Below are positions 49,404 through 60,100 of a stretch of DNA of 64,000 bases, one piece after another (the first letter of the stretch is position 1; each line of letters starts with the position of its first letter). Where the stretch lies: assembly GCA_030374805.1 (NCBI GenBank), contig JARGSG010000208.1, positions 62,001 through 126,000 of the forward strand, in the 5' to 3' direction. The notes under the pieces are model-generated. The model was not told the DNA's origin. It ran no database searches and saw nothing but the letters and a program-made list of their open reading frames with translations. Source of the DNA: Gracilaria gracilis (Eukaryota > Rhodophyta > Florideophyceae > Gracilariales > Gracilariaceae). A program made the position numbers and the translations under genes.

Positions 49404-50471
49404 TTAAGCTGATGATATTTCTAGGAAGGGAGAGGTTATTACCCATGCTTGTTTGAGTGTTCCTTTTATTGTGCCCGCCAGCCTCTCGACGAACTGGAGG
49501 CAAAAAAGACGTCGAAGAGCGAGCTCCAGCCACAGACCTTCTTTGCTCTCGAGTGCAACTCTTATTGTGTCCGCTTCGAGAAGGTATAGGTGTATGGCTC
49601 TTGCCCACGATACCGCCTCTGCCTCCCATGACATTATCTCGCCGTTGTGTCCTCGTTCCCAGGATATTTCTCTCACCAAAGTCTCCAGGTTGGAACCCTT
49701 GAGAAGAAGGGCTTACAGGATTTCCCCTTCTTTCAGCTCGTTGACGTTGAGCATCGGGAGGGACGTTTTTTTCCCCGGATATGCGGCGAAAGGCGGTGGT
49801 CTGTTTGCCGTATCTTTTCCATTCTCATCAATAATTATCAACCCTCCGATGTGGGATGATTTCCGCTTTTTAGATGGCGGCTTCTGGGATGTTTCGTTGG
49901 TTAGTTGAAAAAGAGCATTGAAGTCCTGAAGAGGGGATGATGCAGCTGGGATTATATTGGTTGCTGGTAGGACGTTTTGCTGGCTTGATCCAGCATGTAA
50001 TGGAAGAGGCACAGCAGGGGCAGGTTGGTCTGGAAGTGCTGTCGCAGTGGCATGGCTTTGCGACACTTCTGCAACGTGAACTTTCCATTCCAACACCGAG
50101 TTATATAGGTCCTGTGAATCTGAGTTTGGGTTGTAGACCGGGAGAGTGTGGTCGTATTCAGCACTGTGCTGCATCAACAATTAAAGTTCGTCGGGTGCTT
50201 CAAGAGCTAGCTTCTTGAATTCAGCGTATCTAAGCGTTAGCAACTTTTGAAGAGCATTGGAATGCTCTTTATTGATATTAGCTAGAAGCTTCGCTCGTGT
50301 AGAAAGAATATGGACGAGCTTCTGGCCAAAAGTACTGCTTGTGGTTATATTTTGGATTGCCTCAGGTGGAAATGAGAGCAGTAACTGATCCAGCTGTGTG
50401 ATCGGAAGCTGTGCCAGCTGCTCTTCAGTGACGCTGTGCAAATTACCGTAAACGACGTTCGAAGATGCCAT
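49404..50471 (-). pseudogene. DIRS gag-like ORF with two in-frame TAA codons
   Basis: Starts MASSNVVYGNLHSVTEEQLA at 50471 and stays in one frame to the stop at 49404-49406, interrupted by TAA at 50181-50183 and at 49713-49715. Content: a helical N-terminal part (LLSFPPEAIQNITTSSTFGQ), a Pro/Ser linker, a basic KKRKSSH, then an SWERGHNGEIMSWEAEAVSW helical region. No zinc knuckle is seen. Below it the pol frame (KGRHRTFPIRVPSL near 49220) runs into the gypsy-2 target site. Confidence 0.6.
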
Positions 50472-51706
50472 GTCGTAGTACTGTGAGAACCAACGTCTTC
50501 AGATCAAATGAAAGAACTTGTTAGACTGTCGCAAATGCAAATGCACTCTTAATGCACTCCTAACAGACAACCTGTTGAGAGCAGAAAGTTATCGCCGTCA
50601 CTGGTCTCTCTGCTACAACAAAAGCAATAGATGCTGCAAGCAGAAGCTTCTTCTGCTTCTGACATCCATTGCTACTCTCCAGACAATCCCCTCACACAAC
50701 AGAGACAGAGAGACAGTGTCGGCAACCTTTTGCATTTTCCCAACAAAAATAACATTCTCGTACCTCCAATCTTCCAGTAACGAAATCCATCTTCGGTAAT
50801 AATTGAATCATCTTCACCTGCAGAAGTAGGAACGTTACCCAACTGAAAGACTCCGGCGCTTTGGGCGTTGCTTTCTGTGATATAGCCTCCTCAGCACATA
50901 TTCCTGCAGGTTAGTTTTCTATCATTGTTTCTGAAGAGCATTCAGCGTTGTCAATCACGAGAACTACTCAACAAATTGGGAGACGGCTGAGTGACTGCAA
51001 AGTACAAATACACCAGAGACAAGTGGTAGTTCTTCATCAATATTCGAGTTGGAACTAGCTTTCCATGCTTGGAATGTTCATGCACCTTGCAATCGCAGTT
51101 CCGTTGATGAACAGAGACCTGCGTTGCTTTTATCCACTTTTCAAGTGATAAGTCTTTCCGGATCTTCATATACTGTACAGTAGTTGTTGACATCTACTAG
51201 CCAAGAAGAAGGGGATCCTAAGCGGTACATGCAGCCTTTCATACTATCTCTACACGGTACGTCACATTGAACAAGCGTTCTTGCCGCTGCGCCTCCTTCG
51301 AATACTAGTCTTCGTTGAGAGGACGGCCTACGGCGCGGTTTCGCTCATCCGCTATTTCTGTCTGTGAGCGAGATACCCTCTGGTTGCAGACTTAGACTAC
51401 GCACCACAAGCATCCGACTAAACTCGCCAGTCATATTCAATACCTTCTCCCTTTACTTAATTGAGATCATCAGACTCGGTTCCGTTTTGAAAGTGGTATA
51501 TCTTGTGCGTTTCCTTCGCTTCAGAGTGAACATGCATCTCCGTCTACAGCTTTCTAGAACTTTTGAAGCGCCACAAGTCGTTTAACACCGGCCCATTCCT
51601 TTCGGGTAGAGCAATCTAGTAGTTTCTGGTTGTCCAGACCGAACTGAAAATACTTCAACTTCGATGCTACACGAATTTCATCAAACACGAAAAGAAAATG
51701 GTAGCA
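50472..51706. other. 1.2-kb region without a supported gene
   Basis: It includes the unresolved 5' flank of the DIRS element and the 3' flank of the glutaredoxin gene. The longest frames (50518-50799 plus, 50951-51193 minus) have no family resemblance. Confidence 0.4.
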
Positions 51707-52178
51707 TTAGGCGTTAATCATGCTGAGCAGCTTTCCGTCCTGATGCAGAGCCATTGTGTCTTTATCAACAAGAATGAAGTGCCTCGTTAGTAAATGATAT
51801 GATACTGTACAAAAAAGCTGAATCCAACTTACCATCACAACCTCCAACATGTTGCCCTTGCACAAACACATTAGGAACAGTTCTTTGACCAGTTTTTTCA
51901 AGTAGAACGCCTTTGATATCATCGCCATCATCTCGTTCATCCAGCTCCCAAACAGTGTGGTCAACATTGAGATCGCCGAATAAGGACTTCACTCTCGCAC
52001 AGTAAGGGCAATATGAAGCAGAAAAAACCATTACATTGCTCTCTGATATGGCCTTATCAACTAGTGACCCAGTTGACGCGTACCATCGGGGTCTAACAGA
52101 GCAACGCGAGTTTTGTCGGGCTGTGCGCAAGGCATTGAAAGGTAAACGACCCAGTGGAGAAACAAATGTGAGATTCAT
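51707..52178 (-). CDS. Glutaredoxin (dithiol CPYC type), 2 exons
   Basis: Exon 1 is 52178-51833 and exon 2 is 51759-51707, with a 73-bp intron at 51760-51832 (donor GTAAGT, branch-like TTTACTAAC, acceptor AAAG). The product is about 132 residues. Active site SYCPYCARVK (Cys57, Cys60), then the glutathione-binding RTVPNVFVQGQHVGGCDD, where the GGCDD motif is created exactly by the splice. A ~38-residue basic, Ser/Arg-rich N-terminus (MNLTFVSPLGRLPFNALRTA) looks like an organelle transit peptide, so a mitochondrial or plastid location is likely. It reduces protein and glutathione mixed disulfides. Confidence 0.92.
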
Positions 52179-54063
<1,885 letters not shown>

Positions 54064-54125
54064 GTAGAGCGAAAAGGAGATGATGTCCACAAAGGAAAGG
54101 AAATTTTGTTCATATGCAACATGTT

Positions 54126-55304
54126 TCAAATACGTCGCCGTTTCGCTTTTGGTGATGATCTTCCCGATATTTGATGTCTATGCCTGGTGTTCCTCGGAAG
54201 ATTGTACTGCACTGGAGCGAAGGTGCCTTTGATTTTGTCCCCTCTTATAGGGTCGTTGTCATCGAAACGCGTATCTGTAGTGTTGAGTCCATCAACCTTG
54301 GCTCTAAGGTTCGCGATTGTGCGTTCCATGCGTTCAAAACGAACCACGGTATTTTTCAGTCTATCTACGTTTGCGTCGAGTTTCGTGAATTTTCGCTCCA
54401 CGTTCTGACAGTTCTCCATATGACCTTGAACTCCTTCAAGTAACGTGTTTGTTCTCTCCTTAAAAGAATCCAAGTTTCTAAATCTTTCTTCCCAGACTAA
54501 GATAATGTTCTGGGCATATTCAAGAGACTGACGAACGTCTTTCATTAAGTTGTCGGAGTCTTTGAAGTCCTTTTGTAGTTCTTCAAGGGCTTTGCCGTAC
54601 TGATCCATGGCATCAGTTTGCTTGTTCACCGCCTTACCAACATCAGTAACATAGGAGTCAAGCGCTATGAAGTCCTCTGCTGATACACGGGGTTCTACTC
54701 CGCCACGCTGAGATTTGGAGTTTGGGGTGCTTGGGCCCTCAACCGCCTCTCCGTCCGGGGTTTTTCCAGATCCAAGTCGATAGGTATCGAGGGAGTCGTA
54801 ATCAAGCGTATACAAGGAGCGATATTGATCGAGGGCAGCAATTGTAGAAGCGTAAATCCTTCCTACCGGGGCACCGCAGTTATCACATAGTACTCGCCTA
54901 AATGTACAACCGGCTGCAAAACCTTTTTGGCATACATGAAGTTTATCTTCACTACGAATATTCGATGCTGCTTTGAGTGAAAGAATGTTATGCTCGAGAT
55001 CTACAACATGTGGTGAGCGTGTATCTCCAACAACGGTATGACATTTGGCGCACTGGAAGATAATGTCCGAGTAGTTCTCATCAGCAGCTTTCTTTTGCAC
55101 ATCTTCTTGTGGGGTGATGGAATCATTTCCGTCTTCAGCTTGGCGAGATGCTTCGGATGCAGGCTCATGCATTTCTGAAGGTGCATGTTCACTCTGTGGG
55201 TCTTCTGAAGGCGGGTTTTGAGTGTGGTGTTCACCATCGTCAGCCTGTTTATCCTTGGCTGCAGTCCGCACATTTGCTCTCCTAGAGTGTCCTCGTTTCC
55301 CCAT
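54126..55304 (-). CDS. Mis18/Yippee-fold protein with coiled coil (centromere protein candidate)
   Basis: The frame is open from 55436, but the ATG at 55304 (MGKRGHSRRANV) is the more natural start, giving about 392 residues. After a charged, disordered N-terminus (about 1-85) comes a Mis18/Yippee-type zinc fold: FQCAKCHTVVGDT, SLKAASNI, then RRVLCDNCGAPVGRIY, i.e. paired CxxC motifs. The C-terminal half (about 190-350) is a long predicted coiled coil (KALEELQKDFKDSDNLMKDV) ending in a basic tail (KAKRRRI). Mis18 proteins prime centromeres for CenH3 deposition. Domain order matches, but orthology is inferred from the pattern only. Confidence 0.7.
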   Translation of the reverse strand: MGKRGHSRRANVRTAAKDKQADDGEHHTQNPPSEDPQSEHAPSEMHEPASEASRQAEDGNDSITPQEDVQKKAADENYSDIIFQCAKCHTVVGDTRSPHVVDLEHNILSLKAASNIRSEDKLHVCQKGFAAGCTFRRVLCDNCGAPVGRIYASTIAALDQYRSLYTLDYDSLDTYRLGSGKTPDGEAVEGPSTPNSKSQRGGVEPRVSAEDFIALDSYVTDVGKAVNKQTDAMDQYGKALEELQKDFKDSDNLMKDVRQSLEYAQNIILVWEERFRNLDSFKERTNTLLEGVQGHMENCQNVERKFTKLDANVDRLKNTVVRFERMERTIANLRAKVDGLNTTDTRFDDNDPIRGDKIKGTFAPVQYNLPRNTRHRHQISGRSSPKAKRRRI

Positions 55305-58300
55305 GAAGGATTTCCACGCTACTAGTATGTACCTCTCTCGGTGAGAGGTTGCTTTGACAAGTGCGAAAAAAAAGAGAAGACTCGAAAGGAATCCGGACAG
55401 TTCGTCGGGTGGGCCTGGACACCAGACTTGAGCCACGCACGTGATGGGACGAAATGCTCACTCGGTTAAAACGGAAGGATTGGAATCAATTTTGATTTTC
55501 TGTCCACATGACGCAGGCTTTTGGTGGCGAAGGTGAAGCATTTTGCCGTAAGGCGGGCGCACATCGTTTCTTCTCGCTTTGTCGCAATGTACGAAAGGGC
55601 TCCAGTATTGAACTCGCGGTGGTGAGGACCACTTGCAACCATTAACGTATAGAAAGAAATTGGGGCTTCCAGGAACCCAGAAGATGATTTATTTGAAACG
55701 CACAGGCTGCGGTTGGCGAGCGGGCGCTCGGCGATGGCGGCTACAAAACTGAAAGGGCAAAGGCCTGTGCCGCCCGTCGTCGAGAGTCGGCAACCGCAAT
55801 CGCGGCAGCCTGGTCTTCTTCGTTCAAGGCGCATTTCCTTGGCCTGTGCGGCTCTCTTTTTCACACGGATGAATTGTTCGCGCTGATATGGTCGATAGGC
55901 TGTCCGACTGGGGGAACTACACTTCCGTTGCTACACACACGGCTGAATACTGAAATTCAAGCAAGTCATGATGGCAATGCAACCCGGCAACGCAGTCATT
56001 TCATCATCATCATCATCATCTGTTTCCGCTTGATTTTTGTACACGGATGCAGAGCACAGAAGCGCGATGACCAACTCTGTTTTCTGGCCGTGCTAGACTA
56101 GAGAGAAAGAGAAAAATAGAGTCTAAGCTCAAGAATCTCGTGTGAAGCTGAAGATCTTCACATTGCTTCATCCTTGGATAGCTAGATGCTTAAAAGCTAT
56201 GTCAACGACAATCCCATGGTTCTATGAAACCACTGTGATACCATTCCCTTTGAGATTCACGATAGAGTCAACCCCATCAAGAGGTTGGCAAAGTCTGATA
56301 CTAGGGGCACAACTCATTGTACAGTATTGCAACTATCGATTAGTGTCCCATTGGCCTGCCCTTAGAAGGCAGTCCACGACATGGCAAAAGTGCGTTCTGC
56401 ACGCCCTTAGCCCACGAAAGCAACCCTACCAGCGGCCTACAAATCGTTTGGACGGTGCATAATGGAGCCCGCTGTGTATTTCCAGGCGAATCGATGTCAG
56501 AAATACGCAGAGAAATACGCCGCCTATTCGTAAAGAAGCATGTGTCTACCGCTTTCTCAAGATCGTCGAGGTTTATCAGTTGTGGAAATCGTGAGAAAAC
56601 CGGATGAAGGGATGTAAGTTACCGGTACCTAAGGGTAGCCCCCTACCTGATGAGACTCTCATCATGAGAGCGCATTTTTTTAGTGGAATAGAAGCACTAT
56701 ACATGTAAAGAAGAGAGGAAGTAAGAGTACTTCTAGAAATAGCATAACTTTCTCTCACAAAGAAGACGAAGAGCTTGCGTATGAGTACAGTACTCAGAGT
56801 ACTGTCCAATGAATTCTCTCAAACTTATATGTCCTCGATCTGCTTGTGACCATTGAAAAGCGTCTCCTCTCCAAGAATACTTCCTTCGATAGCGGACTGC
56901 TAGCAGAGTGCGTCTTTCACAGGTCTTTCAATGGCCATAGAACCAAATACAGCGTCATAAACGACTTATACTACCTCAAGCACAATTTAGATTGGTCTTC
57001 TTTTCTTTGACCGCCTTTTATGACTCGAGCTCCTGAGTCATAAAAGGATGTCAAACGTCTGAGACTCCTGAGCAGGAGTATCAGTAGTTTCTCCCGCAAT
57101 TGAAATTTCGGACATTCAAGTGCGAGCATTATTTGATTGGGGGGCCGGCTCGACGGGCTGTGTAACCGACAGTTAAGTAAAGGGAAGATAAGTCGTTAAT
57201 AGATATGATTAACAAATGGCCATTACAGTTTTGGCCTTCTTCAAGAGAGAGAACTATCTTTAGATAGAACTAATGCCGCCTCGTAATCAAGGGCGGCTGA
57301 CCATATATATATATCTCATTTGAAGGCACATCTAGCTTAATTACAACTAAATGTAGAGCGTTTCCGGTGACAGAAACGCTCTCTCAATAAAAAGGCCAGC
57401 ACCTTCTCAGACCATTTTCGAATGATATCAGAAACAACAAGACTCTGGCTTTCACGGAGGCGGCTGACCATAATAAAGAAGAAGAAGCTGCGCCCTTGAA
57501 GCCAACTTGTGACTCAATTGCCATGAAAATGGTTTGGATGGAATTTTTTCTCGTACGATAGGCATTTGAGCCTCATATTGATGTGATTGTTTGGGTTATG
57601 AAATGTGTAGGAGAACAACTCGGAGAAAACGAGTAGTGAGGCAAATGGATCGAATAATGGGGGTGGGAAGTCGTTCTCCTTCTTCTTTCTTTCTTTGTGT
57701 CCTTTAATTCTTCTTTTCCTAGAGGGGTGGGAAGTCATGGAGATTGGCTCTACTCTCCATTACTTCCGCTGATCAGAAGTTTATAGTGAAAGAAAAGGAT
57801 GCAAAGCACAGTACGTGAACCAGAGGTTGTAATGAAAGCTTTGCGTTCAAGCTCCAACTGTGAACAAGTATACATAGTAGCCCAAAACAGAGGAACACAA
57901 AGTTCTGCTTGAGGCAATAAAGTGCAACCTTATCGACTGAATGAATTATGATCTGGCGTTAAGCAGACCCACCGGGTCAGATGATGAACACTCCAACATG
58001 GACTTAGTTCACTGCACTAGACTGTGATTCTGATAATAATCTAAAAGGTATCAACTCTATTGCCTCCTGAGTTTGAAGTCCTTACCCGACAGTATGCTAA
58101 AGGACAGTCCACGACATGGCAGTCCACGACCCTTTCACCCTTTGAGGGGAGTCCACGACATGGCAGTCCACGACCCTTTCACCCTTTGAGGGGTCCACGA
58201 CATGGCAGTCCACGACCCTTTCACCCTTTGAGGGGAGTCCACGACATGGCAGTCCACGACCCTTTCACCCTTTGAGGGGAGTCCACGACATGGCAAGGCA

Positions 58301-58759
58301 GAATATCTAGAGGGTAATAGGGGCAAGGCAGAGCAAAAGTGCGTGCAGGGTGCCAAACGCGGTGAAGACTTCTCACGTGATTTCCATCGCTGGTTGCACT
58401 ACAAGGGTACAAGAATCTCGATAGAACCCTTGCAAGCTTTCCAATCATGTAATGCATATCATGTGAGCCAGAGGTTCCGTCAAGGACAAAAAACGGATTT
58501 GACATCATTCAGTAGGCGCCGGTCTTGGACTGGGGTACTGGATCTCTTGGGACTGGGGCTGTTAATCTTCTACCAACACGAGGCATTTAGGCAGGACTGC
58601 AGGAATATCATGCTCTGGTTTAGTTACAATTTATCCCCAAGTCAACGAGACCCTGTACCGAGAGTTCAATAAATGATACACAAAGCTGGAACAGGTTCAG
58701 ACACGTGAAACCACATAGGAGTACCGCATAAGAATCTCCGGCTTCGCAGGTGCTCCATA
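55305..58759. other. 3.4-kb gene-poor, AT-rich region
   Basis: One 132-codon minus frame (55466-55864) and several shorter ones lack any recognisable family. The region contains hairpins at 57015-57046 (12-bp arms CTTTTATGACTC/GAGTCATAAAAG) and 57355-57382 (10-bp arms AGAGCGTTTC/GAAACGCTCT followed by CAATAAA). GCGGCTGACCATA occurs twice (57291, 57463). A minisatellite lies at 58106-58295. Confidence 0.5.
58106..58295. repeat. Minisatellite, about 44-bp unit, four copies plus a partial
   Basis: The unit runs AGTCCACGACATGGC / AGTCCACGACCCTTTCACCC / TTTGAGGGG; the third copy lacks two bases. Within the unit AGTCCACGAC occurs twice. The core GCAGTCCACGACATGGCA also occurs once at about 56371, and both sites are followed, directly or after a gap, by CAAAAGTGCG, so the array grew from an older single copy. 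Confidence 0.85.
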
Positions 58760-60043
58760 ATGAGACTCGGGTGGCTCTATTTCGCTTTGATGGCCGTTCT
58801 AGCTGCGCCAGGTCGTTTCTCGTCTGTGTTTCTGCAAGCCCATGGGCTCCGCCAAAGTCAAGTTGGTATTCTCCTGGCTATCCATCCGATCTGCGCCTTA
58901 ATAGCTACACCTTTCTTTTGCAGCTTCGCTGACATTCATGACCTCAAAGAATCAACTTCTATGTTTCTCTCTGGTCTTGCCATGTTCTTCTTTTGTGCTC
59001 AAATTATCGCACTTCCTGAGCTGGGTATACTTCAAGGAAGCCAGACGTTCCTCTTTTTCATTGCCGTACGGGTCCTATTTGGGGTTTTCGCAGCTCCCAC
59101 CATGCCCCTTACGAACGGCATCGTATTGTCAAACCTCAAACTGCGTCATGGACATAAGGGGCACGAGCTTCTTGGCCATGAGAGATTGTTTGGAGCAGCC
59201 AGTTGGGCTTTGGTCTCCCTTGGAATAGGTTTGTTTCTCGATATGTTCTCTTCTTCAATGACTGTGGTATACATCTTCTTCGTTGTATGCAGTTCTTCTT
59301 ACATTCTTTGTGTTAATACGTTTGCAAGAAATACCAGGCTGGCACGAGAATGCATTACGACACCTAGTATCGAAGCAAGTAACACCAACCAGAGCTCCAT
59401 AGAGCCCTCGGGACAGCGACGTTCTACAGCATTGTTAGTACGACAGTTGCTTTGGTCTGATGGGCTTGAAACACCTTTGTTCTTCAATCTTATCTTCTGG
59501 GAAGCTGCTGGAATGAGTTTGGTTGAAAATCTTCTGTTTCTGTTTATGAAAGACGAGCTCCACTCCAGTAACATTCTTTGTGGAGTTAGCGTAGTTATCA
59601 CGGTTATATTTGAGTTCCCTATCTTTGCAAAAGCGCCCGAGTTACTGACATCATTTGGTGCTCCGGTTCTTGCCAAACTTGGAGCTCTTTCCTATGTACT
59701 CCGAGCAGTCATGTATTCTCTTGCTCCCAATGCCTGGTTTGTCCTTCTAGCGGAGCCCCTTCACGGGATTACATTTGCTTTGTTTTGGACTGCATCGACA
59801 GCATTTATATCGGATCGCGTCCCATCTGAGTTTGAGGCTACTGGACAATCGATGATTGCAATAGTAGCCGCATTAGGAAGAATACTGGGTACATTTTGTG
59901 GAGGATATATTATTGAAGCTTATGGTTCACACTTGTTGTACGCAGGAGCATCAGTTTTAGTATCCATAGCTATTCTTGCTTTTCACATTGGAGAGGTATG
60001 CTCGAATCGTCCATGTTCATCGACAAATACAGAGTACGTGTGA
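58760..60043 (+). CDS. MFS transporter, MFSD6-like group
   Basis: 427 residues, hydrophobic throughout, with about 11-12 membrane segments. Start MRLGWLYFALMAVLAAPGRF; loop between helices 2 and 3 GILLAIHPICALIATPFFCS-FADIHD; central cytosolic loop about 190-230. The segment GHERLFGAASWALVSLGIGL is the conserved R-x-WG-x-x-xW-type motif of the MFS_1_like family (MFSD6, bacterial nucleoside/sugar symporter relatives), and the C-terminal half repeats it (GILGTFCGGY-like). Substrate is unknown. It is intron-free and converges on the CTLH/UBA gene with 57 bp between stops. Confidence 0.8.
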   Translation: MRLGWLYFALMAVLAAPGRFSSVFLQAHGLRQSQVGILLAIHPICALIATPFFCSFADIHDLKESTSMFLSGLAMFFFCAQIIALPELGILQGSQTFLFFIAVRVLFGVFAAPTMPLTNGIVLSNLKLRHGHKGHELLGHERLFGAASWALVSLGIGLFLDMFSSSMTVVYIFFVVCSSSYILCVNTFARNTRLARECITTPSIEASNTNQSSIEPSGQRRSTALLVRQLLWSDGLETPLFFNLIFWEAAGMSLVENLLFLFMKDELHSSNILCGVSVVITVIFEFPIFAKAPELLTSFGAPVLAKLGALSYVLRAVMYSLAPNAWFVLLAEPLHGITFALFWTASTAFISDRVPSEFEATGQSMIAIVAALGRILGTFCGGYIIEAYGSHLLYAGASVLVSIAILAFHIGEVCSNRPCSSTNTEYV

Positions 60044-60100
60044 AGTTCTAGTGATGCAAACATATTAGATTCGTCACAAGGCTGGATGAAATATATACAT

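Larger units (their letters stand above)
24846..50471 (-). mobile_element. DIRS-type retroelement split by two nested gypsy insertions
   Basis: Three minus-strand segments (50471-49199, 39440-39159, 27802-24846) belong together. Removing gypsy-2 (39441-49193 plus one TCAGA) and gypsy-1 (27808-39158 plus one GGTGG) joins them into one ~4.5-kb element. The joined pol frame stays open across both junctions. Order: gag-like ORF, RT-RNase H ORF, tyrosine recombinase ORF overlapping the end of pol, as in DIRS/Ngaro-type elements. It is the oldest layer, with in-frame stops in gag. The termini beyond 50471 and 24846 were not resolved. Confidence 0.85.

Noticed and set aside
55466-55864. 132-codon minus-strand frame upstream of the Mis18-like gene
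   Set aside because: No recognisable family; could be a real small gene, but nothing in the sequence supports it.
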